DNA from: Marinimicrobium sp050113635
GTDB lineage: Bacteria > Pseudomonadota > Gammaproteobacteria > Pseudomonadales > Cellvibrionaceae
Length of the DNA stretch: 64,000 bases
Assembly (NCBI RefSeq): GCF_050113635.1
Contig: NZ_JBNJLT010000005.1
Span: forward strand, 186,001 to 250,000
Direction: 5' to 3'
Part shown: positions 17,747 through 26,951 of the stretch, piece after piece
Layout: every line of letters starts with the position of its first letter
How positions within the stretch are numbered: the first letter of the stretch is position 1
Translations under genes and position numbers: made by a program
Notes under the pieces: model-generated
The model's database searches: none
The model's input: only the letters and a program-made list of their open reading frames with translations
What the model was told of the DNA's origin: nothing

Positions 17747-20167
17747 ATGGACCAGCAAGACAAGGCTACTCCCACCCAAGTCAGTGATATTCCACTTCTT
17801 CCTCTGCGGGATGTTGTGGTGTACCCCCATATGGTGATTCCGCTGTTTGTGGGCCGAGAGAAGTCGATCGAGGCGCTGGAAAGCGCCATGGCCAGTGACA
17901 AACAAGTGCTGTTGGTCGCGCAAAAAAATCCGGGCGAAGACGAGCCTGGAGCTGATGCGCTGTATGGCGTAGGAACCATTGCCACGATCTTGCAACTCCT
18001 CAAATTGCCGGACGGCACAGTGAAAGTCCTGGTAGAAGGGGGTGATCGCGCCCAGATTGACAATGTGGAAGTGATCGAAAAACACTTTCGCGCACGGGTG
18101 ACCCTGAAAGAGGATGAAAGCCTGGAAGGCCCGCAGGCAGAAGCGCTGATCAATTCGACCATTAATCAATTCGAACAGTACGTTAACCTCAGTAAAAAAG
18201 TGCCTTCCGAGGTAATGACGTCCCTCAGTGGTATCGACGACCCCGGTCGTCTTGCGGATACCGTCGCAGCGCATATGACTCTGGAGTTGAGTCAAAAGCA
18301 AGCCATCTTCGAGATGGTGTCTGTGCGCGAACGCATTGAACATCTGTTGGGCCTGATGGAAGCGGAAATCGACCTCTTTCAGGTAGAGAAGAAAATCCGT
18401 GGCCGTGTTAAACAACAAATGGAAAAAAGCCAGCGCGAGTATTATTTGAATGAGCAAATGAAAGCTATTCAAAAAGAGCTGGGGGATATGGGCGATGAAG
18501 GGAATGAAATCGACGAACTTGAAAAGCGGGTCGAGCAGGCCGGCATGCCCAAAGAAGCCAGTGAAAAAACGCTGGCTGAGCTAAACAAGCTGCGCATGAT
18601 GTCTCCGATGTCGGCCGAGGCGTCAGTATTACGTGCCTATATCGACTGGATGCTGAAGGTTCCGTGGAAAAAGCGCAGTAAAGTACGTCACGATCTGGCG
18701 CGCGCCGAAAGTGTGCTCGAAAAAGATCACTTTGGCCTTGAGGAAGTGAAAGAGCGTATTCTCGAATACCTGGCGGTTCAGAAACGCGTCAATAAAGTAA
18801 AAGGTCCTATCCTTTGCCTGGTAGGCCCGCCTGGCGTGGGTAAAACCTCTTTAGGCGAATCTATCGCCCGAGCCACAAACCGCAAATTTATTCGCATGGC
18901 GCTGGGTGGCGTTCGGGATGAGGCGGAAATTCGCGGTCACCGACGCACCTATATAGGGTCTTTGCCGGGCAAACTGGTTCAAAAAATGGCGAAAGTGGGG
19001 GTCAAAAACCCGCTGTTTTTGCTGGACGAAATTGACAAGATGGGAATGGACAATCGCGGCGATCCAGCATCGGCGTTGCTGGAAGTTCTCGATCCCGAGC
19101 AGAACAATCACTTTAATGATCATTATCTGGAAGTGGATTACGATCTGTCGGATGTGATGTTTGTTTGTACGTCCAACTCCATGAATATTCCGGGACCTTT
19201 ACTGGACCGTATGGAAGTAATCCGTATTCCCGGTTATACAGAGGATGAGAAACTGAACATCGCTTTACGCTACCTCATTCCGAAGCAAATGAAAGCGAAT
19301 GGTTTGAAAGAGGGTGAGGTCAAGCTCGAAGACAGCACTATACGAGACGTGATTCGCTACTATACCCGCGAGGCAGGTGTGCGTGGTCTGGAACGTGAAA
19401 TCGCCAAAATTTGCCGCAAAGTCGTTACTCGGCACGTGAAAGATAAAACATTGCGAGAGGATGTTGTTGGCCCGGATGTGCTGGAAGATTATCTGGGTGT
19501 GCGCAAGTTTGACTTCGGCCGCGCCGAGGACAAAAACCAGATTGGTCAGGTGACCGGTCTGGCCTGGACCCAAGTCGGGGGCGAGCTGCTGACTATCGAG
19601 TCTTCGGCGGTTAAAGGGAAAGGGCGGATCATCAAGACCGGCTCCCTCGGCGACGTTATGCAGGAGTCTATCCAGGCGGCGCTCACAGTGGTCCGCTCTC
19701 GCGCTCAGGTGTTGGGAATCGCGCCGGACTACCACGAAAAGACCGACGTTCACATTCACGTGCCCGAAGGGGCTACCCCCAAAGACGGTCCGAGCGCCGG
19801 TATTGCCATGTGTACAGCGTTGGTGTCGGTATTGACCTCAATTCCCGTGAAAGCCGATGTTGCCATGACCGGTGAGATTACCTTGCGCGGTGAGGTACTG
19901 CGTATTGGTGGTTTGAAAGAAAAGCTCCTGGCCGCGCATCGGGGTGGTATCAAAACCGTGATTATTCCGGCCGAGAATGAACGTGATCTCAAAGAAATTC
20001 CGGACAATATCAAAGAAGATCTCGAGATTCGCCCTGTCCAATGGATTGACGATGTTTTACAAATTGCATTGCAATCCTTGCCCAAGCCGCTTTCTGATGA
20101 AGAATATCAGGCGCTTGAAAAAAAAGCAGAGCAGCAGTCGGAAACGGGCCGGATTAACACCCACTGA
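17747..20167 (+). CDS. lon: ATP-dependent protease Lon
   Basis: Hexameric AAA+ serine protease that degrades misfolded and regulatory proteins. From ATG 17747 it has 806 residues; GAGGG at 17734-17738 is well spaced for this start, while longer in-frame starts (17693, 17732) add non-conserved sequence. Domain order: N-terminal substrate domain (LPLLPLRDVVVYPHMVIPLFVGR), coiled region around YYLNEQMKAIQKELG, AAA+ module with GPPGVGKTSLGESIA and FLLDEIDKMG, and the protease domain with PKDGPSAGIAMCTAL carrying the catalytic Ser and a downstream Lys in the GGLKEKLLAAHRGG region. It is separated from clpX by a terminator and from hupB by a 329-bp gap. Confidence 0.98.
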   Translation: MDQQDKATPTQVSDIPLLPLRDVVVYPHMVIPLFVGREKSIEALESAMASDKQVLLVAQKNPGEDEPGADALYGVGTIATILQLLKLPDGTVKVLVEGGDRAQIDNVEVIEKHFRARVTLKEDESLEGPQAEALINSTINQFEQYVNLSKKVPSEVMTSLSGIDDPGRLADTVAAHMTLELSQKQAIFEMVSVRERIEHLLGLMEAEIDLFQVEKKIRGRVKQQMEKSQREYYLNEQMKAIQKELGDMGDEGNEIDELEKRVEQAGMPKEASEKTLAELNKLRMMSPMSAEASVLRAYIDWMLKVPWKKRSKVRHDLARAESVLEKDHFGLEEVKERILEYLAVQKRVNKVKGPILCLVGPPGVGKTSLGESIARATNRKFIRMALGGVRDEAEIRGHRRTYIGSLPGKLVQKMAKVGVKNPLFLLDEIDKMGMDNRGDPASALLEVLDPEQNNHFNDHYLEVDYDLSDVMFVCTSNSMNIPGPLLDRMEVIRIPGYTEDEKLNIALRYLIPKQMKANGLKEGEVKLEDSTIRDVIRYYTREAGVRGLEREIAKICRKVVTRHVKDKTLREDVVGPDVLEDYLGVRKFDFGRAEDKNQIGQVTGLAWTQVGGELLTIESSAVKGKGRIIKTGSLGDVMQESIQAALTVVRSRAQVLGIAPDYHEKTDVHIHVPEGATPKDGPSAGIAMCTALVSVLTSIPVKADVAMTGEITLRGEVLRIGGLKEKLLAAHRGGIKTVIIPAENERDLKEIPDNIKEDLEIRPVQWIDDVLQIALQSLPKPLSDEEYQALEKKAEQQSETGRINTH

Positions 20168-20496
20168 GGTCAAAGGTGCAGTTTCCAGAGGTAACATAAG
20201 GGCAGGGTGTCCGGGTTCCGGCAGTAACGTTTGGCGACGGATTGCCAGGCTGGAACCGTCTCCTTGGTTAAATAATCAGCAGGAACGGTGCTAAACGCAC
20301 AAAGCATTCATTGTGTTCTTGACCCGCATGGCCTGCCTTGGTATAAATCGCAGTTCATTCGCCAAGCAGGCGGCACGGGGGGCGAAGTTGCTGTCCACGC
20401 CTAAGTTGCTGTTCAGGCCGACATCCTGCCTGAGCGGGTATGAACAGTAGACCTGCGCTATCAATTCTTGAAGCAAATAAGCAAAAGGGGTTAAGT
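20168..20496 (+). other. lon-hupB intergenic region holding the hupB promoter and leader
   Basis: This 329-bp gap has no credible gene. Its first half shows nothing I can assign. The second half holds a near-consensus promoter (20319-20347). An imperfect 18-bp direct repeat lies in the transcribed leader, with AAGTTGCTGT at 20385-20394 and again at 20403-20412. The ribosome site AAAAGGGG precedes the GTG start at 20497. The leader would be about 140 nt, long enough for regulation of HU translation. Confidence 0.6.
20319..20347 (+). promoter_or_regulatory. Sigma70 promoter of hupB
   Basis: TTGACC at 20319-20324 and TATAAA at 20342-20347, with the ideal 17-bp spacer. Ten of twelve consensus bases match. 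It is the only strong promoter in the gap and points at the HU gene. Confidence 0.75.
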
Positions 20497-20769
20497 GTGA
20501 ACAAATCCGAGCTGATTGAAGCCATTGCCGCATCTGCGGATATTCCTAAAGCTGCCGCTGGTCGCGCCTTGGACGCCATGGTGGATAACATCACTGGTGC
20601 TCTGCAAAAGGGCGAACAAGTGGTTTTGGTAGGCTTTGGTACCTTTGCAGTGAAAGAGCGCGCTGCTCGTACTGGCCGTAACCCGCAGACTGGCGCTGAA
20701 ATCCAGATTGCCGCTGCCAAGGTGCCCGGCTTCAAAGCGGGTAAAGCACTGAAAGACGCCGTTAACTAA
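20497..20769 (+). CDS. hupB: DNA-binding protein HU-beta
   Basis: Small histone-like protein that bends and compacts DNA. From GTG 20497 it is exactly 90 residues, the canonical HU length, beginning NKSELIEAIAASADIPKAAAG. The DNA-binding beta arm shows GFGTFAVKERAARTGRNPQTG. Longer in-frame starts (from 20440) would add 19 residues absent from the family and are rejected. The position between lon and ppiD is the conserved place of hupB in gammaproteobacteria, as against hupA. It is preceded by its own promoter and followed by an intrinsic terminator. Confidence 0.97.
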   Translation: MNKSELIEAIAASADIPKAAAGRALDAMVDNITGALQKGEQVVLVGFGTFAVKERAARTGRNPQTGAEIQIAAAKVPGFKAGKALKDAVN

Positions 20770-20877
20770 GCGTTTGCGCGCCTGGCGCGCAATTTCAGTG
20801 TGCGCCGACTGTTAACGGGTGATCACCGTCAGATTGTTAATGGCAGTGAACGAGTGAACCAGTGGGCGTGATGAAGG

Positions 20878-20908
20878 GGCGCATCTTTTGAAGGTGCGCC
20901 TTTTCTTT
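20878..20908 (+). terminator. Rho-independent terminator after hupB
   Basis: A 10-bp stem GGCGCATCTT (20878-20887) with AAGGTGCGCC (20891-20900), one G-U type pair, a three-base loop TTG, and the tract TTTTCTTT at 20901-20908. It lies 109 bp past the hupB stop and before the ppiD ribosome site. Confidence 0.8.
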
Positions 20909-21006
20909 ATTCAACTTCAACCGTTTTGGCTCAGTGCCTGGACGGGATGATAAGAAATGTCTTCCGGAATTGATCGCCCCGGAGGAACGATGATTAGGAG
21001 CAGACA

Positions 21007-22869
21007 ATGCTGCAGACGATTCGCGACAATTCCAAGGGCGTAGTGGCCGGGATTCTGATTGGTTTTCTGGTGATTATTTTCGCTGTGTCCGGCTCGGAAG
21101 CCCTGTTTTCCGGTTCTTCCAATTCCGGTGAAGTTGTCAGTGTGGGCGGCGAGTCCATTACTGAGAACCAAGTCATGAGGGAGGTATATCGTCAGCGGCA
21201 GCAGATTCTCAACCAGTATGGCGATTCAGTGCCTTCCGAAATGGTGAGTGACGAGCGCCTTCGTGAGCCTGCGATCAATAATCTGGTGCAGCGCCAGTTG
21301 CTGATTCAGTATGCCCGGGAACATGGCATGGCCGTCAGCAATGCGGAGCTGGACAGCCTGATCGTCAGCTTCCCCCAGTTTGCCGGTGAGAGCGGCCGTT
21401 TCGATGCCAATCGCTATCAGCAGGTTTTGCGCTCCATGGGTTACACGCCCACTGAATACAAAAATATGCTTCGACAGGAAATGTTGCTCAGCCAGCTCTC
21501 ATCGGGTATCGGTGCCAGTGGCTTTGTAACCGATGATGAATTACAGCGTTTTGCTGCACTGAACTATCAAACTCGCAGTTTTCAGTATGCCATTCTCGAA
21601 GAGCAGAGCCTGGCGGGTGAGGTAGAGGTGAGCGAAACCGAGATCGAAACGTACTATCAGGACAACCAGCAGCAGTTTCGTCAGCCAGAGCAAGTCGCGG
21701 TGGACTATATTGACTTGAGTGTAGCGGTGCTGATGGAGCAGATAGAACTGGATGAGCAAACGTTGCGAGATCAGTACGAACAGAATCTTGAGGCTCAGGC
21801 AGCGGAGCAAACACCGCGCCGGGTATCCCATATCCTTCTTGAAGATGCCGATGATGATCGAGTGGCGCAAGTGCAGGAAGCGCTGGAAAGCGGAGAAGAT
21901 TTTGCTGAGTTGGCACAAAACTATTCTGATGATGTTGGCTCCAGCGGTCAGGGTGGAGACCTGGGGTATATTTCCGAGGGTTTGCCGGAAGCGTTTATAG
22001 ACGCGGCCAATCAACTGGCAGAAGGCGAGGTCTCCGGCCCCGTCGAAACCGATGCCGGGGTGCACTTTATCAAAGTTACCGAAGAAAGCGGCACCGAAGT
22101 GCAGAGCTTTGAAGAGTCACGAGATCGTATCGCCCGGCAGCTCAAGCGCGTTCAGGCGGAGACAGAATTTGCCGGCCTCATGGAGCGGCTCAGCGAATTG
22201 TCTTACAACACTGACAGCCTGGAACCGGTAGCGGAGGAATTGAGTTTGCCGATGGGTAATACTGGCCTGTTTTCCCGCAATGGCGGCACGGGTGTTGCCG
22301 CTGAACGCCCGGTGGTTGAAGCCGCTTTTTCGGATGAGGTGCTTGTCGACAATAACAGCAGCCATTTGATTGAGTTGGCCGCCGATCGTGTGGTGGTCGT
22401 GAAGAAAACCGAACACCAGGAGTCCTACATTCAGGAGCTGGACACGGTGCGTGACCAAATCGCGACCCGTTTGGAAGCACAAAAAACCCGGGCGTTGCTG
22501 GCCGAGCGTGGCGAAGCCCTGTTGTCCGAACTGCAGTCCGGTGCTTCTTTGGAAAGCGTTGCCGCTGAAGCGGGCCTGGATCTTCAACAAGCCGAAGCAG
22601 TTGAGCGCTCCGACGCCGATGTAAGCCGTGAGCTATTGAGCCATGTATTTGCCTTGCCTCACCCAGAAGCTGGCGTTCAGAACAGTGGTACGCCAATTGA
22701 TGGGGGATACGCGCTGATGACCCTGACTGAGGTTCAACCGGGAGACTGGACCCAACTCTCCGAGAGTGAGCAGCGTGCTCTGCGCAGCAATCTGGCGCAG
22801 ATGCATGGCCAGCAGGAGTATCTGGCGTTCAGGGACCAACTGAGAGCCAATGCGAAGATCAGCCGTTAG
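21007..22869 (+). CDS. ppiD: Periplasmic folding chaperone PpiD (parvulin-type SurA_N domain protein)
   Basis: Membrane-anchored periplasmic chaperone near the Sec translocon. It has 620 residues: a short cytoplasmic start (MLQTIRDNSKGVVAG), one transmembrane helix at about 15-31 (ILIGFLVIIFAVSG), a SurA-like N-terminal chaperone region, and a parvulin domain at about 265-365 (RRVSHILLEDADDDRVAQ, FAELAQNYSDDVGSSGQGGD, GPVETDAGVHFIKV). The C-terminal part is helical, as in E. coli PpiD. The start has GATTAGGAGC upstream. It ends before a bidirectional terminator shared with mltD. Isomerase activity is doubtful for PpiD in general. Confidence 0.95.
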   Translation: MLQTIRDNSKGVVAGILIGFLVIIFAVSGSEALFSGSSNSGEVVSVGGESITENQVMREVYRQRQQILNQYGDSVPSEMVSDERLREPAINNLVQRQLLIQYAREHGMAVSNAELDSLIVSFPQFAGESGRFDANRYQQVLRSMGYTPTEYKNMLRQEMLLSQLSSGIGASGFVTDDELQRFAALNYQTRSFQYAILEEQSLAGEVEVSETEIETYYQDNQQQFRQPEQVAVDYIDLSVAVLMEQIELDEQTLRDQYEQNLEAQAAEQTPRRVSHILLEDADDDRVAQVQEALESGEDFAELAQNYSDDVGSSGQGGDLGYISEGLPEAFIDAANQLAEGEVSGPVETDAGVHFIKVTEESGTEVQSFEESRDRIARQLKRVQAETEFAGLMERLSELSYNTDSLEPVAEELSLPMGNTGLFSRNGGTGVAAERPVVEAAFSDEVLVDNNSSHLIELAADRVVVVKKTEHQESYIQELDTVRDQIATRLEAQKTRALLAERGEALLSELQSGASLESVAAEAGLDLQQAEAVERSDADVSRELLSHVFALPHPEAGVQNSGTPIDGGYALMTLTEVQPGDWTQLSESEQRALRSNLAQMHGQQEYLAFRDQLRANAKISR

Positions 22870-22900
22870 TGCCAAGGCTTCGGTAAGTAGCCCCGCATAA

Positions 22901-22932
22901 AAAAATGCCCGCTGGAAACAGCGGGCATTTTT
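22901..22932. terminator. Bidirectional terminator between convergent ppiD and mltD
   Basis: A 14-bp perfect dyad AAAAATGCCCGCTG (22901-22914) and its complement (22919-22932) closed by a GAAA tetraloop. The A tract on one side and T tract on the other allow termination on both strands, fitting the tail-to-tail genes. Confidence 0.9.
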
Positions 22933-22960
22933 GTGCTCTGGCCAGGGACTACATCAATAG

Positions 22961-24574
22961 TCAGTAGCCTCCGTTTTCTGTTACATCCACGTAAAGCGTT
23001 AACGATTGGCCCGGGTGAATGTAGCTCGAAGAAGACACCGTATTCCAGCTCAGAATATCTTGTACAGACAAGCCAAAACGGTTGGCAATGCGTGCCAGAG
23101 AATCGCCTTTCCGCACGCGATAACTCACTTTGCGAACCACTGAGCGCTGCTCGGAATCCGTGCGTCGAGTTCCGCTTTGCTCCCGGTCAGTCCAGATAAC
23201 GAGGGTTTGTCCCGGTCGCAGAGTATCCCCTGGGGCCATGCCGTTCCAATTGGTCAGCGCGCCGACGGTCGTACCGTGGCGTTTGGCTATCGTCCAGAAA
23301 CTGTCTCCTGAGCGCACCTGGTAGTCTAGCCGGGTTCCGTCATTGCCGTTTGAACGGTTCTGGGTCCTGGCTCGTCGCTGGTCGGCACTGAAGGCGTAGT
23401 GTTCGGCCGACTCGCGGGCCGTTGGAATCATCAAGGTTTGCCCGGCACGAATCATATTTCCCTTGAGCCGATTCGCGCTTTTGATGTTGTCAACGCTGGT
23501 GCGGTAACGCCGGGCAATGGTAATCAACGAGTCCCCGCGCTCCACGCGATAGCGGTCCCAGGCGACGCGCTGATCCGTCGGCAGCTCGGCCAACTGCTCG
23601 AGAAAAGCGTCCTCATGTTGCACTGGGATAAGCAACTGATGGGGCCCCTCCGGATCCGTGGCCCAACGGTTGTAGCCGGCATTGAGCATATACAGCTCAT
23701 CAAGATCCATTTGAGCCATTTCGGCCGCTTGCGACAGATCGATCTGGGAACCGACATCGACCACCTGAAAGTAGGGCTCGTCGGGCACTGGCCGCAATGA
23801 GAGTCCGTACTCTTCCGGTGCCGCGATTACCTTGGACAATGCCAGAAGTTGGGGTACATAAGCCCGGGTTTCCCGCGGAAGGCTCAGGGACCAGAAATCC
23901 GTTGGCTTGCCTTGGCGTTCATTGTTGCGAATGCGACGCGCCAGGTTGCCCTGCCCAGTGTTGTAGGCCGCGAGTGCGAGCAGCCAGTCATCGTCGAACA
24001 GTCCGTGCAGGTAGTTGAGGTAGCGCACCGCCGCGTCAGTAGACGCCACTACATCGCGACGTCCGTCATACCACCAGTTCTGTTTGAGCCCGTACTGGCG
24101 TCCTGTACCCGGGACAAACTGCCAGATCCCGGAAGCCCGCCCGTGAGAGTAAGCAAAGGGATCAAACGCACTTTCGACAATCGGCAATAAAGCCAGCTCC
24201 AGGGGCATCCCTTCGGCATCGAGTTGGTTGGCAATGTAATGCAGGTAACGCTGGCCGCGCTCCAGAACGCGTTCCATGTAATGGGGATGGCGCGTATACC
24301 AGTCCAGGTAGGCGTCGATCCGCGGGTGATCAATGTCCGGCAGGCCATAGCCTTCGCGCAGTCGAGGCCACAGGTTGCCCCGATCAGAGATTGAGAACTC
24401 CGTGTAAGACTCCTCGTCGAAGGTGCAAAGAGATTCATCGATAACCGTTCCTTGTTGGGCTGCCTTGCCGTCAGAGTGCTCCGTTTCGGTGCGATCGTGT
24501 GAGTTCAGGGCTTGGCAGCCACCGAGACTGATCAGGCTGATGGCCAGGGCGAGAGGGCGCTTGAATCGATTCAT
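22961..24574 (-). CDS. mltD: Membrane-bound lytic murein transglycosylase D with three LysM domains
   Basis: Cleaves peptidoglycan glycan strands to form 1,6-anhydro ends, acting at the outer membrane. The start at 24574 gives 537 residues beginning NRFKRPLALAISLISLGGC, a lipoprotein signal with a GGC lipobox. An upstream start at 24658 would bury this signal and is rejected. The SLT domain holds the catalytic Glu in PIVESAFDPFAYSHGRASG and GIWQFVPGTGRQYGL. Three LysM repeats follow in the C-terminal third (YRVERGDSLITIARRY; YQVRSGDSFWTIAKRH; YRVRKGDSLARIANRF). E. coli MltD carries two LysM copies. gloB lies upstream on the same strand. Confidence 0.95.
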   Translation of the reverse strand: MNRFKRPLALAISLISLGGCQALNSHDRTETEHSDGKAAQQGTVIDESLCTFDEESYTEFSISDRGNLWPRLREGYGLPDIDHPRIDAYLDWYTRHPHYMERVLERGQRYLHYIANQLDAEGMPLELALLPIVESAFDPFAYSHGRASGIWQFVPGTGRQYGLKQNWWYDGRRDVVASTDAAVRYLNYLHGLFDDDWLLALAAYNTGQGNLARRIRNNERQGKPTDFWSLSLPRETRAYVPQLLALSKVIAAPEEYGLSLRPVPDEPYFQVVDVGSQIDLSQAAEMAQMDLDELYMLNAGYNRWATDPEGPHQLLIPVQHEDAFLEQLAELPTDQRVAWDRYRVERGDSLITIARRYRTSVDNIKSANRLKGNMIRAGQTLMIPTARESAEHYAFSADQRRARTQNRSNGNDGTRLDYQVRSGDSFWTIAKRHGTTVGALTNWNGMAPGDTLRPGQTLVIWTDREQSGTRRTDSEQRSVVRKVSYRVRKGDSLARIANRFGLSVQDILSWNTVSSSSYIHPGQSLTLYVDVTENGGY

Positions 24575-24702
24575 TGGGTTCCGAACTGCTTGGTGACTCT
24601 GGTGCCAGGCGTTTTTGCCAAGCGTGGATTTTGGCGATTCTATGGACGTCGTCGGCAAGCGTCAAGAAATGGTCTCGCCCCGAGAACGGGAACGTGAACT
24701 CG

Positions 24703-25494
24703 TCAGCGAAAACGATCCTTACGGCGGCGTAGTTCGGCAAAGACGCTGGCGTCCTCTTCCACGTCATCTGCCCCAAAGGTTTTTCGGATGCCCGGCAGGC
24801 CGGTTCTCAGGTAGGGATTGGTGTCACGCTCGAGATCCAGAGAGGAGGGAAGGGTGGGTTCTCCCCGGGCCCGACACTGGCTGACCGCTTCCAGTCTGGC
24901 CAGGACAGCCGGATTATCCGGGTCTACCGTTCGCGCAAAGCGCAGGTTGTCCAAGGTGTACTCATGAGCACAATAGATCAGGGTTTCCGCTGGCAGTTTA
25001 TTCAGCTTGTTCAGGGAGTCCAGAGCCTGTGAGGCTGTGCCTTCAAACAGTCGGCCGCAGCCCGCGGCGAACAGGGCATCGCCGCAGAAAAGCCGGGGAG
25101 GTTGACCGCCCACGCCGGGCTGATAGTACGCCAGGTGATCCAGCGTGTGGCCCGGCACCGCAAGAACCTCCAGCGTTGGCTCTTTCACGCCAAATTCTGT
25201 CGTTTCAAATAACGCCACTCGATCTCCTTCGGTGAGCACGTGAGTGACTTCCGGCACGGATTCCGGCCCGTAGACCGGCACATCGAACCTCGCCAACAGC
25301 GCCTCCAGGCCGTCGGTATGGTCCCAGTGGTGATGGGTGATCAATATGCCTTCAAGGGACAGTTTCAACTTCTGCAGGGCTTCCAGCACGGGCGTGGCGT
25401 CTCCGGGGTCAACCACCCAGGCTTTCCGGTTATCGCCAGGGATCAGCCAAAAATAGTTGCTGTCGAGCGCCGGAACGGGAATGGGTTCTCGCAT
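24703..25494 (-). CDS. gloB: Hydroxyacylglutathione hydrolase (glyoxalase II)
   Basis: Hydrolyses S-lactoylglutathione to lactate and glutathione in methylglyoxal detoxification. It has 263 residues of the metallo-beta-lactamase fold. The dinuclear zinc motif is ITHHHWDHTDGLEAL (about residues 53-67); further ligands are in VPGHTLDHLAYY, RLFCGDALFAAGCGRLFEG and YCAHEYTLDNLRFA. The C-terminal NPYLRTGLPGIRK matches the glutathione-binding part of the family. It is divergent from the methyltransferase gene, with rnhA and dnaQ beyond, the same order as in E. coli and Pseudomonas. Confidence 0.96.
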   Translation of the reverse strand: MREPIPVPALDSNYFWLIPGDNRKAWVVDPGDATPVLEALQKLKLSLEGILITHHHWDHTDGLEALLARFDVPVYGPESVPEVTHVLTEGDRVALFETTEFGVKEPTLEVLAVPGHTLDHLAYYQPGVGGQPPRLFCGDALFAAGCGRLFEGTASQALDSLNKLNKLPAETLIYCAHEYTLDNLRFARTVDPDNPAVLARLEAVSQCRARGEPTLPSSLDLERDTNPYLRTGLPGIRKTFGADDVEEDASVFAELRRRKDRFR

Positions 25495-25587
25495 GAGGGA
25501 CTCCTGCTTTCAGACCGTTAAAGCAGGTATACTCGTCTGACCTGCTTTCGATATTTTCAATATACTTCGTTTAAACGCAAGCGCATC

Positions 25588-25625
25588 AACGTATCGAACC
25601 GAACTAAACGTATCGAACCGAACTA
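25588..25625 (+). repeat. Two exact 19-bp tandem copies abutting a start codon
   Basis: The 19-bp unit AACGTATCGAACCGAACTA occurs at 25588-25606 and again at 25607-25625. The last base of the second copy is the A of the ATG at 25625. The repeat thus fills the place of the ribosome-binding site of the methyltransferase gene, which has no clear Shine-Dalgarno sequence. Confidence 0.9.
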
Positions 25626-26497
25626 TGCGGCCATCAAGCCCCTTCAATCGAGCCTATCGCTGGTGGCAGAGACATTTCGGACTGCCCGAGCTGTCCCGCT
25701 CGCAGACGGATTTGTCCGCGTGGTTTCACACGCCGCTCGGTGAAACCTTGCTCGCCCAGGAACGGGAGGCGTTGGACCAGAGGCTTCAGGATCGCTTTGG
25801 CTATCATTTGCTGCAGATGAGTGTCACCCCCGAGCTGGATGTCAGCGCCGGCAGCCGCATCGCTCACCGGGTGACGGTGGGGGCCTGCATCGGCTCAGTT
25901 ACCAGTACAGGCGCAGTCACAGGCACAGGCACAGGCAAAGAATCGGTCCTCTCCGGGCTGATGGCCGATCACCGGCAACTACCACTACCTGGTGAATCCA
26001 TTGATATGGTGGTATTGCATCATGCTCTAGACTACTGTGAAAACCCTCACCAGCTGTTGCGCGAGGTCCAAAGAGTGCTGATTCCTCGGGGACACCTTAT
26101 TATACTCGGCTTCAACCCGTGGAGTGGGCTGGGAGGCGTCCGTGGCGTCGCACGCCTGTTCAGTACCCATGCCGTGTGGCACCATCGCGCATTGCGATTG
26201 GGCCGGTTACTGGACTGGCTGCCTCTGTTGGATCTGGTACCCGACAGCGTTGAGCAGGGTTTTTTTCGACCACCGGTCAATTCTCCGGGCTTGATGCGTC
26301 GCACCCAATGGCTGGAAACCTGGGGAAAACGGTTCCGGCTGCCGGGTGGCGCCTTCTACGTGGTCGTGGCCTGCAAGGAGGTTGGGGGAGCGGTACCGCT
26401 CAAACCGCCCTGGGAAAACGCCGACAAGGGCTTTCGTGGATTAGGCGGTGTTCAGCCCCTCAATAAAACACAAAAAGCTGCAAGATCAAATAGTTAA
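25625..26497 (+). CDS. SAM-dependent methyltransferase (YafS-like)
   Basis: A 290-residue class I methyltransferase-like protein in the position of yafS/PA1814, between gloB and rnhA. The late half of the fold is clear: ESIDMVVLHHALDYCENPHQLLREVQRVL and GHLIILGFNPWSGLG, typical of the methyltransferase 11 group. The region that should hold the glycine-rich SAM loop is unusual and contains a short Thr-Gly run (TGTGTGKES) encoded by ACAGGC repeats (25919-25936). Its substrate is unknown. Its 3' end overlaps the longest possible rnhA frame but not the chosen rnhA start. Confidence 0.82.
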   Translation: MRPSSPFNRAYRWWQRHFGLPELSRSQTDLSAWFHTPLGETLLAQEREALDQRLQDRFGYHLLQMSVTPELDVSAGSRIAHRVTVGACIGSVTSTGAVTGTGTGKESVLSGLMADHRQLPLPGESIDMVVLHHALDYCENPHQLLREVQRVLIPRGHLIILGFNPWSGLGGVRGVARLFSTHAVWHHRALRLGRLLDWLPLLDLVPDSVEQGFFRPPVNSPGLMRRTQWLETWGKRFRLPGGAFYVVVACKEVGGAVPLKPPWENADKGFRGLGGVQPLNKTQKAARSNS

Positions 26498-26507
26498 TGG
26501 TGAAACC

Positions 26508-26951
26508 TTGAAAAAAGTTGAAGTATTTACCGACGGCGCCTGTCGTGGAAATCCGGGGCCAGGCGGATGGGGGGCTGTGTTACGATTCAACGGTCGTGAA
26601 AGAAGTCTGTACGGGGGCGAAGCCCACACCACCAATAACCGGATGGAGCTGCGGGCCGCCATTGAAGCGCTGGCCGCACTGAAAGAGCCCTGTGAGGTCG
26701 TGCTCACGACGGATTCCCAGTATGTGCGCAAAGGCATTAATGAGTGGCTGTCGGGCTGGAAGCGTAACGGTTGGAAAACATCGACCAAAAAACCGGTCAA
26801 AAACGTGGACCTTTGGCAGGCACTGGACGAAGCTGTGAAAACCCACCGCGTTGACTGGCATTGGGTAAAAGGCCACAGTGGCCATCGGGAAAATGAAATG
26901 GCCGATCAATTGGCCAATCGCGGGATTGATGAGTTGGGGAGTCACGGGTGA
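26508..26951 (+). CDS. rnhA: Ribonuclease HI
   Basis: Degrades the RNA strand of RNA-DNA hybrids in replication and R-loop removal. From TTG 26508 it has 147 residues and begins directly with KKVEVFTDGACRGNPGPGGWG, aligning with E. coli RNase HI. A start at 26448 would add 20 unrelated residues overlapping the methyltransferase gene. The four catalytic acidic residues are present: Asp in FTDGACRG, Glu in NNRMELRAA, Asp in LTTDSQYV and Asp in ENEMADQLA. It overlaps dnaQ by four bases (GTGA). Confidence 0.96.
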   Translation: MKKVEVFTDGACRGNPGPGGWGAVLRFNGRERSLYGGEAHTTNNRMELRAAIEALAALKEPCEVVLTTDSQYVRKGINEWLSGWKRNGWKTSTKKPVKNVDLWQALDEAVKTHRVDWHWVKGHSGHRENEMADQLANRGIDELGSHG

